Shown: positions 55,597 to 63,990 of the stretch, one piece after another
Numbering within the stretch: position 1 is the stretch's first letter
Layout of the letters: every line of letters begins with the position of its first letter
From: Paracidovorax avenae
Lineage (GTDB): Bacteria > Pseudomonadota > Gammaproteobacteria > Burkholderiales > Burkholderiaceae_C
DNA length: 64,000 bases
NCBI RefSeq assembly: GCF_040892545.1
Contig: NZ_CP156079.1
Span: 5,181,501 to 5,245,500, forward strand
Direction: 5' to 3'
Program-made: the position numbers and the translations under genes
Notes under the pieces: generated by a model
Database searches by the model: none
What the model was told of the DNA's origin: nothing
What the model saw: the letters and a program-made list of their open reading frames with translations, nothing else

Positions 55597-55861
55597 AGAC
55601 TTGCAGTGCGGCGCGAATGATGTGCAGTGCGGGATACTGGCAATCTCCATGATTGCAACGCATACACCAAAACCAATATTCGCAGAAAACTGACTTTGGT
55701 ACATGTATGGGCATTCGCCGAGATTGAGGATGCCTCTGACGCCCCCGATGCGAATACGGACAGCATGGCCTTCTACCTCGCCCAGTTGGCCTTCTGGCTT
55801 AGGAAGCCCTAGACGGCCATGCGAAGAACTTCTCGATCTTCCTGCGCCAGGGCAGTGCTTA
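55597..55861. other. Lower-GC spacer before the accessory region
   Basis: No credible gene is seen here. The stretch has mixed short open frames with poor codon use and a GC content clearly lower than the photolyase gene. Two near copies of GCAGTGCGG occur around 55604-55632. It marks the start of the accessory region. Confidence 0.5.
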
Positions 55862-56137
55862 TCACATGGACATGGCGCCCCTGTACAACGTGTTTTCCGC
55901 ATGACCGGACCTGGGCAGGAAACGCGGTAACTCAACTGTCACACAGCATGGGCAATGCCCTAGCCGCGCCCGCAAGAAGTCCTTGATTACAGCCGGTGAC
56001 GTCAACACATTGGCTCGGTGCACCCGGCTCGCCAAGACCTGCTGTGCCGCAGCCAGCACTTCCTCGGCATCGGCCGGTCGATACTCGCCCGCGACATCGG
56101 AACACCAGGGAAGACGAGAGAACTGAAGCGAAGAGAT
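55862..56137 (-). pseudogene. radC (JAB-domain) remnant
   Basis: The translated minus strand shows the N-terminal part of a RadC-like protein: AGEYRPADAEEVLAAAQQVL and LTSPAVIKDFLRARLG match the YRPA...VL and TSP..V..YL blocks of mobile-element RadC proteins. After this the frame degrades, and only a piece like ENTLYRGAMSM resembles the ELFRGT block. The JAMM metal site (HNHPSG) is missing. No ATG is present at the expected place. It is a truncated, decayed copy, typical of integrative elements. Confidence 0.65.
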
Positions 56138-56505
56138 CAAGCGGCGAGAACAAACCGTGCGATATGGCAACTCTAGCGATCGAGCGATATTGCGATACCG
56201 GAAACCGGCACGCCGCAGCGCAGCCGTCAGGGTTCGATCCGCGGCCAAGGGCCGCCAGCGTGCGCGGAGCGCGGTCAAATCTTGATAGCGAGAACGGTGT
56301 GGCCGCATGGAAGGAAACAGAAAAACGCCCCTCCGTGCTTTCGCACGGGATGGGCAAGCAGAGCCAGCGTCGCCTTCATACCAGCGCAGGCCAGCGCAAG
56401 GCGACCCAAGCTCGCAATGCGTCGTGTTATAACAGCCTGTAACAAGCAGAAGTCATTGCTCCAGTCCAGACCATGACCCAATCGACCACATAGGGAGGAG
56501 AGAGA

Positions 56506-58704
56506 GTGGCCAAGCTCCGTCCAAGAGCAAGAATTGTCAGAACAATCGGCGATCAACTCATCAGCGGTCCCGAAGCCGCGTTGATCGAGCTGGTGAAGAA
56601 CGCGTATGACGCTGATTCAGCTGCGGTCAGGATATCCATCACTCCTCCCGGCTCGATCCAGGGTGGCCGAGAGTCCGGCAAGATCGTGGTCGCTGACACC
56701 GGGCATGGAATGTCGGCAGAGGACTTGGTCGGCAAGTGGTTTGAGCCAGCCACGACCGACAAGCTGGAACGGCAAACCAGTCCTGGAAGGCGACGGTTAC
56801 TCGGTGCCAAGGGCGTTGGAAGATTTGCGACTGCCCGACTTGGCAGGCTTCTTCATCTTAAATGTGCAAGCAAGAAGCCAGGCAAATTGCTTGAGGTCAG
56901 TGAAATATCCGTCGACTGGCAAGACTTTGAGACGAGTGAATACCTGGACGAGGTCGACATTGATATTGCAACGCGAGCAGGGCAGGGGGGAGAAGCTCCG
57001 GGAGTGACTTTGGAGATATCTGAACTCCGGGACCCGTGGACCAAGGTGCAGCTCGAGCTGCTCATTCGCGAGCTCAGGCGCTTGGCCTCGCCTCAGGACG
57101 CGAAGGAAAGTGGCTTCAAGATATTTCTGGACCTCAGCGGATTTACCGTGGCTGATCACGGATTTGACGGCCAGTCATTAATCACGGGCATATTTGGCGC
57201 AGTAGATAGGGACGCCCAAAGAAACGGCACCCAGGACTCAACCGAAATTCGTCCTTTCTCGCTCGGCAACGTTTTCCACTATCGAGTGGAAGGATCATTC
57301 GATGAGACGGGAGCATTCACCGGAAAATTCGTCAATCAGCGTGCCGACGGACAGACGCAGACATTGACCATACCTGCACCTGAGATCGCCAGCGGCGAGA
57401 AGCCCTGTGGCCCCGTCCATCTGGCGTTAAACATATACGATCGAGAAGGCGATGCCGTCGTCGAGCTGTTCAAGAAGTTGGGACTGTCCTCCATCGGACG
57501 GCTGGATGCGCGCAAGGTGCTGGACGAGAACATCGGCGTCAGCATCTACCGGAACGGGTTTCGTATCAGGCCTTATGGTGATGCGGAGTCCGACTGGCTC
57601 GAACTGGAGAGCAAGCGTGTTCAGAACCCCTCCCAGAAGCTGGGGCTGAATCAACTTTGGGGCATTGTCAGCATTGCCGACGAGGATCTATCTGGCCTGA
57701 TCGAGCGAAGCAGTCGCGAAGGCCTTGAGCACAACGGCTCGTTCGTGAGGCTCAAGCGGCAGATCGCCGACGTCATGACCCGCGTGGAAGCGCTCCGTGT
57801 CGATTTCCGGGAGATGGTCGGCATCAGCCGCAAACAGGAAGGCGATACCGGAGGGCTTCGCAGCCAAGCCGGGTTGCAGGCAACGGCCAAGGCTATCGCG
57901 TCGCTGCCGCCGCGCTATCGCGACAAGATCCAGAAAGCTCTTCGGCAAGAAAGCGTCGCACTCAGGAACTCTCTTGATGACCTAGAGGCCTACCAACACA
58001 AGCTGGCGGCCCAGTCCAGTCTAGGGCTCGTTGTCTCCCAAGTTCTACATGATGGCCGACGATTCCTGGGCGACATCAACACCCGCTCGAAGGGATTAGC
58101 CGACGGAGCGCCGAGATTGCTTGAACAAAGCAACTTTGGGACTCACTTTCGAGAGTCCTTCGGGAAGAACGCTCGCTCAATTTACGACTCCGCTGGAAAT
58201 CTTACCAAGCTCTTCCGAGCCCTGGATCCGTTGGCAAGTCGCAAGCGAGGTCGCCCCAAGGTACTCGATCCGATGGACGTCGTGGATCGCTGTCTCTCCC
58301 TTTTCACGGACGCAACGACCGCCAATGGCATAAGCGTCAGCCAAGTTTCTCAGGATGGACTTCCAAAAGTCACCGTGTACGAGGCCGACCTCATGGCGGC
58401 GGTACTCAATATCGTTGACAACGCGGTGCATTGGCTCGGTACCAGTCCACACAAGCCCCGCGAGCTCAAGGTGAGCGCAACCTACTCGAAGAAGTGGGTT
58501 CGTATCGCTCTGTCCAACAATGGACCGGGGATAGATGAGCTGCTCGCGAAGAACCTGTTCAAGCCAGGATTTACCTTAAAGCCCGAAGGTTCCGGCCTAG
58601 GTCTCGCCATCGCGCGAGAGGCGATGCAGGCCAGCAAGGGAAAAGTTGTCCACGACCCGGAGGCCGAGCAGACAACCTTCGTCATAGAAATTCAGAGAAG
58701 CTGA
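56506..58704 (+). CDS. Dual GHKL ATPase: HSP90-like N-domain plus histidine-kinase-like C-domain
   Basis: The 732-residue product has two ATP-binding GHKL modules. The N-terminal one has the N-box ALIELVKNAYDAD (E28, N32), VVADTGHGMS (D64) and LLGAKGVGRFA (about 98-108), as in HSP90/MutL/MORC proteins. The C-terminal one has VLNIVDNAVHW (N639), LSNNGPGID (about 670-677) and GSGLGLAIARE (about 695-705), as in histidine kinases. H515 in VLHDGRRFLGD sits where a phospho-acceptor H-box could be. It starts at GTG after GGGAGGAG. The next gene encodes a receiver-type protein, so this may be a signalling ATPase of a defence system. Confidence 0.85.
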   Translation: MAKLRPRARIVRTIGDQLISGPEAALIELVKNAYDADSAAVRISITPPGSIQGGRESGKIVVADTGHGMSAEDLVGKWFEPATTDKLERQTSPGRRRLLGAKGVGRFATARLGRLLHLKCASKKPGKLLEVSEISVDWQDFETSEYLDEVDIDIATRAGQGGEAPGVTLEISELRDPWTKVQLELLIRELRRLASPQDAKESGFKIFLDLSGFTVADHGFDGQSLITGIFGAVDRDAQRNGTQDSTEIRPFSLGNVFHYRVEGSFDETGAFTGKFVNQRADGQTQTLTIPAPEIASGEKPCGPVHLALNIYDREGDAVVELFKKLGLSSIGRLDARKVLDENIGVSIYRNGFRIRPYGDAESDWLELESKRVQNPSQKLGLNQLWGIVSIADEDLSGLIERSSREGLEHNGSFVRLKRQIADVMTRVEALRVDFREMVGISRKQEGDTGGLRSQAGLQATAKAIASLPPRYRDKIQKALRQESVALRNSLDDLEAYQHKLAAQSSLGLVVSQVLHDGRRFLGDINTRSKGLADGAPRLLEQSNFGTHFRESFGKNARSIYDSAGNLTKLFRALDPLASRKRGRPKVLDPMDVVDRCLSLFTDATTANGISVSQVSQDGLPKVTVYEADLMAAVLNIVDNAVHWLGTSPHKPRELKVSATYSKKWVRIALSNNGPGIDELLAKNLFKPGFTLKPEGSGLGLAIAREAMQASKGKVVHDPEAEQTTFVIEIQRS

Positions 58705-58725
58705 CAACAGAGCGAGGAGAGGAAG

Positions 58726-59766
58726 ATGGTCGTACCCTATTTGCAAGTTCTACTCGTGGAGGACCAAGACAGCAATATCGAGGCATGGCAGGACAAAGCG
58801 GCCTCGCATAACGCAGACGCAGAGGCCAAGGGCTTCTCGATTGAAACGACCGTCGCAAGGTCAGTTGCCGAGGCCCACGTTGTCCTCCAATCGAGGAAGC
58901 TGGATGCGATCGTCGTCGATCTTCGACTGCAAACAGTCGACCACGCCGAGCCGAACGATCATGGCAATGCTCTAGTCCGCCACGCACATAGTAAACATCC
59001 AGTTGCCATCGCGATCTACACAGGTCAGGGACAGGAGGCCGAGGTCGATGAGTATCCACAGGTGGAAGTCTTCGATCGAGGCAATGGGTTGGACCCCGTC
59101 TTTGATTGGCTGGACAGGCAGCGCGACATGCTTCTGCATCTGAGGGGGACGCGCCACGCAGTGGAGCGGGAGACCGCGCGCATTTTCTTCGCGTCGATTT
59201 GGCCCAGATGGACGCATTGGATGAAGGATCAGAAGAACGGCGTTGCGCCCATGTTGGCGAGGCATGTCATCGCGCACATACATGACACATTGCTCGATGC
59301 TGATGGCGGCGCAGCACATCCGGAAGAAACATATTTCGTCCCTCCACTCAAGGAACGACTGGACACAGGGGATCTGATCAAGGACGGGGCTGGATTGTGG
59401 ATCGTCGTGACTCCCAGATGTGACCTAGCGACTGCGGGCAAGGTGGCGACTGTCGTCGTGGCCAAGTGCGTGGATATATCCGAGCGCTGGAACGGCAAGT
59501 CCACAAAGGAACAACACAAACTCTCACAGCACGACAATGCGGCCAAGCAGCACTTTCTCCCACCTTTGCTGGACCGTAATGGCAAGCAGATTGGCCCGTG
59601 GTTCGTTCAGTTCCATGAGCTTAGGGCAGTTCCAGTTGCGGATGTTCCCAAAGAACTGACAGCCAACCGTTGGGCCTCCCTTACTCCGCAGTTCGTTCCA
59701 TCCCTGGTGGAGCGCTTTGGCGCCTATTTCAGCCGCATCGGGACGCCAACCTTTTCTAGCGAATGA
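58726..59766 (+). CDS. Atypical receiver-domain protein with unknown C-terminal domain
   Basis: The 346-residue product begins with a receiver fold: acidic pair E12/D13 in VLLVEDQDSN, phospho-acceptor D65 in AIVVDLRL, and T99 in AIYTGQG. The invariant lysine near residue 105-120 is not evident, so the domain is atypical. Residues 130-346 form a domain I cannot name, with the motif IVVTPRCDLAT (about 227-237). The start follows GAGGAGAGGAAG 21 bases after the dual-ATPase gene, so they are one operon and probably partners. Confidence 0.8.
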   Translation: MVVPYLQVLLVEDQDSNIEAWQDKAASHNADAEAKGFSIETTVARSVAEAHVVLQSRKLDAIVVDLRLQTVDHAEPNDHGNALVRHAHSKHPVAIAIYTGQGQEAEVDEYPQVEVFDRGNGLDPVFDWLDRQRDMLLHLRGTRHAVERETARIFFASIWPRWTHWMKDQKNGVAPMLARHVIAHIHDTLLDADGGAAHPEETYFVPPLKERLDTGDLIKDGAGLWIVVTPRCDLATAGKVATVVVAKCVDISERWNGKSTKEQHKLSQHDNAAKQHFLPPLLDRNGKQIGPWFVQFHELRAVPVADVPKELTANRWASLTPQFVPSLVERFGAYFSRIGTPTFSSE

Positions 59767-59855
59767 CCCCCTTCCTGATCGATAAGCGGACCACAGGATG
59801 ACACCGTTGCTTCCCTTGGCAAGAATCCATCGCCTGGCTGAATGAATGGCGACAC

Positions 59856-61544
59856 TCAATGTGACACGCGCATCCGCAGATTCACTTCAAGCCCGGGGAA
59901 CTGAAAGGCCACGTCTTCCAAAACGGGCGACTCGTACCTCTTCTGATGATTCATCACCTGCTCCGGTATCAGCGCCAGCGGATCCGAGGCCACGCATGCC
60001 TCGGCCATTGCGTTCTGCAACTCAGGCCAGCCAAGCCAGGATGCACGCGTATCCTGAACTTCATCACCTGAAAACCGGGCCGTGTACCGCGCAATGACAT
60101 AGAGCAGCGGTGGACGATCGGAAGCGGGCGCGTCGATCCGAAGCCGTCGCAGGACCTCTCGCGACGATCGACCTCCTACCCATTCAGCGACCTTGGCAGT
60201 CCATTCGTTGGCCTTGGCAATGTTTCGTCTGCGGCTTTCCCTCTCGGACAGAGAAAGGCCGAAGATGTCATGCCACTTCAACTGCACGAGTGCGACCGCC
60301 CCGCATCCCCGATCGATGATGATGGCATCGATGTCGGTCAGCAGCGTGCCATCGTTGCGTGAGAGCCGAAATCCACGGGGCGGCACGACGAACCTCGGCT
60401 CAGCAAACAGTCCTGCCAAGTCCGCGCGAAAGACCTCCTCACGGCGATCGACGCCTCTATCCCAGTCCGCCCTGTAGGACTGCCTCAGGTGACGGATAAG
60501 CGCAAAGTACGGATTTGTCAGGGCGCCGAAACAGGGAAGCAGCACAAAATCCCTGCCAAGATCCACATGAAAGGGAGTGGGCATCTCGAACGCATTGTCC
60601 CAGTCGTCCAGCCCCTCGATTTCCAGTGTGAGCGCTCTCATGGTGGCAGGAACGCGAGTCCTTGAAATTCCTGCCTCCTCCCAGACATTCCTCACGTCGT
60701 CTCTCGTTGCGAAGATGGTGAGAACGTCGCTCAGGTTGATCGCCGGGACCTTCTTCTGAAGCAGCCGGGCGAAATTCATGTGCGCGAGTACTCGTCCCAG
60801 AGCCTGCTCGCAAGCGTGCTTCCATTCTCCGAACCTTCTGTCCCCTATGACCACGTCATCGGGCAGCGCTTCCGCCTCGAGGAAACTGCGACCGAACTGC
60901 CAAGCCGCGTCGCGGTAGATCGACACGATCTCCCAATCGTTGTCATAGCGGATGAACCACCCGTCCGGCGTGTCCACGTACCTTGCCATCCGAGCATGGA
61001 TGCGTGTCCACTCCGCGTCGGAACGAGCGCGTTCACCGGAGTTGGCGAGTCGCTCCCTGAGAGCCTTGGTCGCGCTCATCGCAGCCAGTTCCGGCACGCC
61101 TCCGACGGTCTCGATCCTAAAATGTCCTGGCCCGTATCGCTCAGAGGACGCCAGTCCGTAGCGCTCTAGCGCGGCCATACGGCGCAGGAACGTCAGCTCG
61201 CCGCAGACATGGAGATATGAATAGGAATATTGCTGCGCCTTGAGCCAACTGCGGCCCCATGGAACCCCGCCGGGCATGTCTCTTACCGCAGCTAGGAGCG
61301 GCCGCAACGCAGCTCCGGCACCCATGCGAACGAATTCAGAACCCATCCGCGCCTTAGGCGATGATGCCTCATCATATGTATCCAGTTTCCACAGCGATGC
61401 TGCCGCGACATGATCGAGAACTCTGACAACTGAGATCAGGGCCTCCTTCTCACGCCCCTGCCAAGCGGCTGCAAACCGGTCCTGAAGAGCTCTCAGGCAG
61501 GAATTCAATTCCCTTTCGACATCCGATGAACGAGGCTCCGTCAT
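59856..61544 (-). CDS. Putative PD-(D/E)XK-type nuclease of a defence island
   Basis: The 562-residue product has a long N-terminal helical region with no known match and a C-terminal nuclease-like core. In it, REEVFRADLAGLF (E369/E370), LLTDIDAIIIDRG (D404, D406) and ALVQLKWHD (Q421, K423) give the order E...D...(E/Q)xK of restriction-endonuclease folds. The Q for E is a known variation, but activity is unproven. The ATG at 61544 is favoured over an upstream one because AAGG precedes it. It is convergent with the receiver gene. Confidence 0.65.
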   Translation of the reverse strand: MTEPRSSDVERELNSCLRALQDRFAAAWQGREKEALISVVRVLDHVAAASLWKLDTYDEASSPKARMGSEFVRMGAGAALRPLLAAVRDMPGGVPWGRSWLKAQQYSYSYLHVCGELTFLRRMAALERYGLASSERYGPGHFRIETVGGVPELAAMSATKALRERLANSGERARSDAEWTRIHARMARYVDTPDGWFIRYDNDWEIVSIYRDAAWQFGRSFLEAEALPDDVVIGDRRFGEWKHACEQALGRVLAHMNFARLLQKKVPAINLSDVLTIFATRDDVRNVWEEAGISRTRVPATMRALTLEIEGLDDWDNAFEMPTPFHVDLGRDFVLLPCFGALTNPYFALIRHLRQSYRADWDRGVDRREEVFRADLAGLFAEPRFVVPPRGFRLSRNDGTLLTDIDAIIIDRGCGAVALVQLKWHDIFGLSLSERESRRRNIAKANEWTAKVAEWVGGRSSREVLRRLRIDAPASDRPPLLYVIARYTARFSGDEVQDTRASWLGWPELQNAMAEACVASDPLALIPEQVMNHQKRYESPVLEDVAFQFPGLEVNLRMRVSH

Positions 61545-61668
61545 GCCTACCTTTCTGCCGCCCCCGGAGCTCGATCGCGTGCATCGGAGCACGGATAGCT
61601 CATCTTTGGAGTGCTGTAATTTTTATTCGATTGTGAAATAATGACTAAACAATGCAACACCACCAAGC

Positions 61669-62286
61669 ATGACACCAGTTTCGTGCCGGACGCAGGAGGA
61701 ACAGGTGCTGGCCCTCGCCAGCAGTACATCTCTCCTTCGCGCTCGCGATGTGGCAATCCGTTCCTTGCCAACCGTCATTCTCAGCCGCTTGGTAGAGGAT
61801 GGCAGGCTGAAACGCGTGGCCCGAGGCGTCTATGCACTTCCCGATCAAACATTGAGTGAGCATCACTCACTGGCGGAGATCGCGCTTATTGTTCCTCGGG
61901 GAGTCATCTGCCTGTTGTCGGCATTGCGCGTCCATGGGCTGGGCGCACAGGCACCGCGTCAGGTCTGGCTGGCAATCCCTCACAACTCGCCAACCCCCCG
62001 TGTTCAACAGCCGTCGCTGCGGGCCATTCGAATGTCAGGAGCTTCGCTGACCGAGGGCATAGCGCCCGTTCTGGTCGACGGAGTGGAGGTGCCGGTTTTC
62101 AACGCGGCCAAGACAATTGCCGATTGCTTCAAATACCGAAACAAGATCGGCATCGATATCGCATTGGAGGCATTGCGCGAAGGCTGGACGCAGCGCAAGG
62201 TGACGATGGATGAGCTACTCCACTATGCAAGTATCGACCGCGTGGCGAATGTGATGCGTCCATACATTGAGAGCGTAGCAACATGA
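61669..62286 (+). CDS. AbiEi-type antitoxin / transcriptional regulator (orphan)
   Basis: The 205-residue product has an N-terminal winged helix (about 10-65: LLRARDVAIRSLPTVILSRLVEDGRLKRVARGVYAL) and a C-terminal AbiEi-like part (EIALIVPRGVICLLSALRVHGL..., VFNAAKTIADCFKYRNKIGIDIALEAL). AbiEi normally represses and neutralises the nucleotidyltransferase toxin AbiEii encoded next to it. Here no AbiEii follows; the next gene is a DNA methyltransferase. It is divergent from the nuclease gene across an AT-rich 124-base promoter region. Confidence 0.85.
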   Translation: MTPVSCRTQEEQVLALASSTSLLRARDVAIRSLPTVILSRLVEDGRLKRVARGVYALPDQTLSEHHSLAEIALIVPRGVICLLSALRVHGLGAQAPRQVWLAIPHNSPTPRVQQPSLRAIRMSGASLTEGIAPVLVDGVEVPVFNAAKTIADCFKYRNKIGIDIALEALREGWTQRKVTMDELLHYASIDRVANVMRPYIESVAT

Positions 62287-62387
62287 ACGCACCATCCTGT
62301 GATCACGCGGCCAAGGTTGGCACGCTCAAACAGAAGAACTTCATTGCAGAAGACAGTCAGGTCAAGAATGCCGATTCCAATAATTGA
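62283..62387 (+). CDS. 34-codon leader ORF coupling antitoxin and methyltransferase
   Basis: This tiny open frame begins at an ATG that overlaps the antitoxin stop (ATGA) and ends 20 bases inside the methyltransferase gene, so it bridges the two. It encodes MNAPSCDHAAKVGTLKQKNF followed by 14 further residues and has no recognised family. It could be a translational-coupling leader or the last remnant of a lost toxin gene. I rate it low because it could also be chance. Confidence 0.3.
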   Translation: MNAPSCDHAAKVGTLKQKNFIAEDSQVKNADSNN

Positions 62388-63990
62388 CCTCTTTGCGGGT
62401 CCTGGAGGCCTGGGAGAGGGCTTCTCATCTCTTAGGGACCACAAGCACGAGCCCGTCTTCGAAATTGGTCTTTCCATCGAAAAAGACCCCATTGCCCACA
62501 AGACGCTCACGCTGCGTGCAGTCTTCCGGCGTCTGCGGGGCACCAAGCACATCCATCATTACTACTCCTATATCCGTAACGAGATCAATGAGGCCACGTT
62601 CAGGAAGATTCCAGTCGTTGCCGAGGCCTACGCCCATGCAGAGAAGGAGGCCAAATGTCTCGAACTGGGCAAAGCTGACGAGGAAGGTATCGACGCGGAC
62701 ATTCGCGCCGCCCTGAAGGGCAAGCACACATGGGTACTCATCGGTGGTCCGCCATGCCAAGCCTACTCCCTTGCGGGTAGAGCCAGGCGGGTAAACGACG
62801 AGAGTTTCCATGAGGACGTAAAGCACTTTCTCTATAAGGAGTATCTGCGGATCATCAAGGTTCATCGCCCGACGATATTCGTCATGGAGAACGTCAAGGG
62901 ACTCCTGTCATCCCAACATTCGGGCAGCCCGATGTTCGAAAGGATCCTTGCAGACCTTTCGGCGCCTGAGCCCGGGTTGGAATATGAGATCCGCTCCTTC
63001 GTTAAGGCAGGAGACAGTGAAACGCTAGAGCCGGTTGATTTCGTGATTCAGGCGGAGCGTTATGGCATCCCTCAGAGCAGACACCGTGTGATCCTTCTGG
63101 GAGTCAGAAGGGACGCAGGTGCGTCCCGTCACAACCTGCTGCCAGTGGTCTCGAAAACCGTCACTGTGAAACAGGCCATCGATGATCTTCCCAAGATCCG
63201 CAGCAGGCTCTCGAGAAACGACTCCCCGGAAGCATGGCGCGAAGCCGTGCTTGCTGGCGCCTCCTATATCAAGGGTTGGGGAACGGACAGCGAACAGGCC
63301 ATGATAGAGCTGATGCGCTGCTCCGCGCAGGCGGCACTGATCACCGGAGTGGGCAAGCCATTTGCTCAAAAGCCTGGTCCCAAGCCGAAAATCAAGAACC
63401 AGACGGAACTGCAGTGCTGGGTGTACGACAGGAATCTGAACGGGGTCTGCCAGCATGAGGCGCGTTCGCATATGCCATCCGACCTCGCCCGCTACCTGTT
63501 CGCAGCTTGTTTCGCGCAAGCGGAGAAGTACTCGCCAAGGCTCGATGCTTTTCCGCCAAGGCTTCTGCCAAATCACGTCAATGTGCCGAAGGATAGGGCC
63601 ACGGAGATCATCCCGTTCAAGGACAGATTCCGCGTACAGTGCGCTAGGGAGCCGGCCACAACCATCGTCTCGCACATTGCGAAGGATGGTCACTATTACA
63701 TCCACTATGATCCCACCCAATGCCGTAGCCTCACCGTCAGAGAGGCGGCTAGGCTGCAAACCTTCCCAGACAACTACTTCTTTGCAGGAAACCGCACAGA
63801 GCAGTACACCCAAGTCGGCAATGCGGTCCCCCCGCTCCTAGCGTACAAGCTAGCGAAGATCGTGCGCGGCCTCCTTGCGGAATTGAATCGCGAGAACCGG
63901 CGAAAGTCCAGAATCGTTTCAGCCTCGAGACAGGAGTCCTCTGACCGAGCAATTCCGCACAAGCGCCAGACAATGCCGGACTTGATATAG
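62368..63990 (+). CDS. DNA (cytosine-5) methyltransferase
   Basis: The 540-residue product has the m5C motifs in order: I (IDLFAGPGGLGEGF), IV (GGPPCQAYSLAGRAR, with catalytic C130), VI (MENVKGLL), VIII (AERYGIPQSRHRVILLGVR), IX (SLTVREAARLQTFPDNY) and X (QVGNAVPPLLAYKLA). Motif I to C130 is about 118 residues, against about 60-65 in a minimal enzyme, so there is an insert of about 55 residues, rich in charged residues. The recognition sequence is unknown. The ATG at 62368 gives MPIPIIDLFAG; an upstream GTG would add 23 residues. Confidence 0.93.
   Translation: MPIPIIDLFAGPGGLGEGFSSLRDHKHEPVFEIGLSIEKDPIAHKTLTLRAVFRRLRGTKHIHHYYSYIRNEINEATFRKIPVVAEAYAHAEKEAKCLELGKADEEGIDADIRAALKGKHTWVLIGGPPCQAYSLAGRARRVNDESFHEDVKHFLYKEYLRIIKVHRPTIFVMENVKGLLSSQHSGSPMFERILADLSAPEPGLEYEIRSFVKAGDSETLEPVDFVIQAERYGIPQSRHRVILLGVRRDAGASRHNLLPVVSKTVTVKQAIDDLPKIRSRLSRNDSPEAWREAVLAGASYIKGWGTDSEQAMIELMRCSAQAALITGVGKPFAQKPGPKPKIKNQTELQCWVYDRNLNGVCQHEARSHMPSDLARYLFAACFAQAEKYSPRLDAFPPRLLPNHVNVPKDRATEIIPFKDRFRVQCAREPATTIVSHIAKDGHYYIHYDPTQCRSLTVREAARLQTFPDNYFFAGNRTEQYTQVGNAVPPLLAYKLAKIVRGLLAELNRENRRKSRIVSASRQESSDRAIPHKRQTMPDLI

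Noticed and set aside
55597..55861. Small plus-strand gene at 55627-55812
   Set aside because: No ribosome-binding site, poor codon use and no family; it lies in a degraded spacer.
56506..59766. Detocs-type two-component defence system
   Set aside because: Detocs uses a classic sensor kinase with receiver and a receiver-nucleosidase effector. Here the ATPase has an HSP90-like module and the receiver protein has no nucleosidase motif.
59856..63990. Ordinary type II restriction-modification pair
   Set aside because: The putative nuclease is on the opposite strand, has a long unknown N-terminus and is separated from the methylase by an AbiEi-type gene. A simple pair cannot be excluded but is not the best reading.
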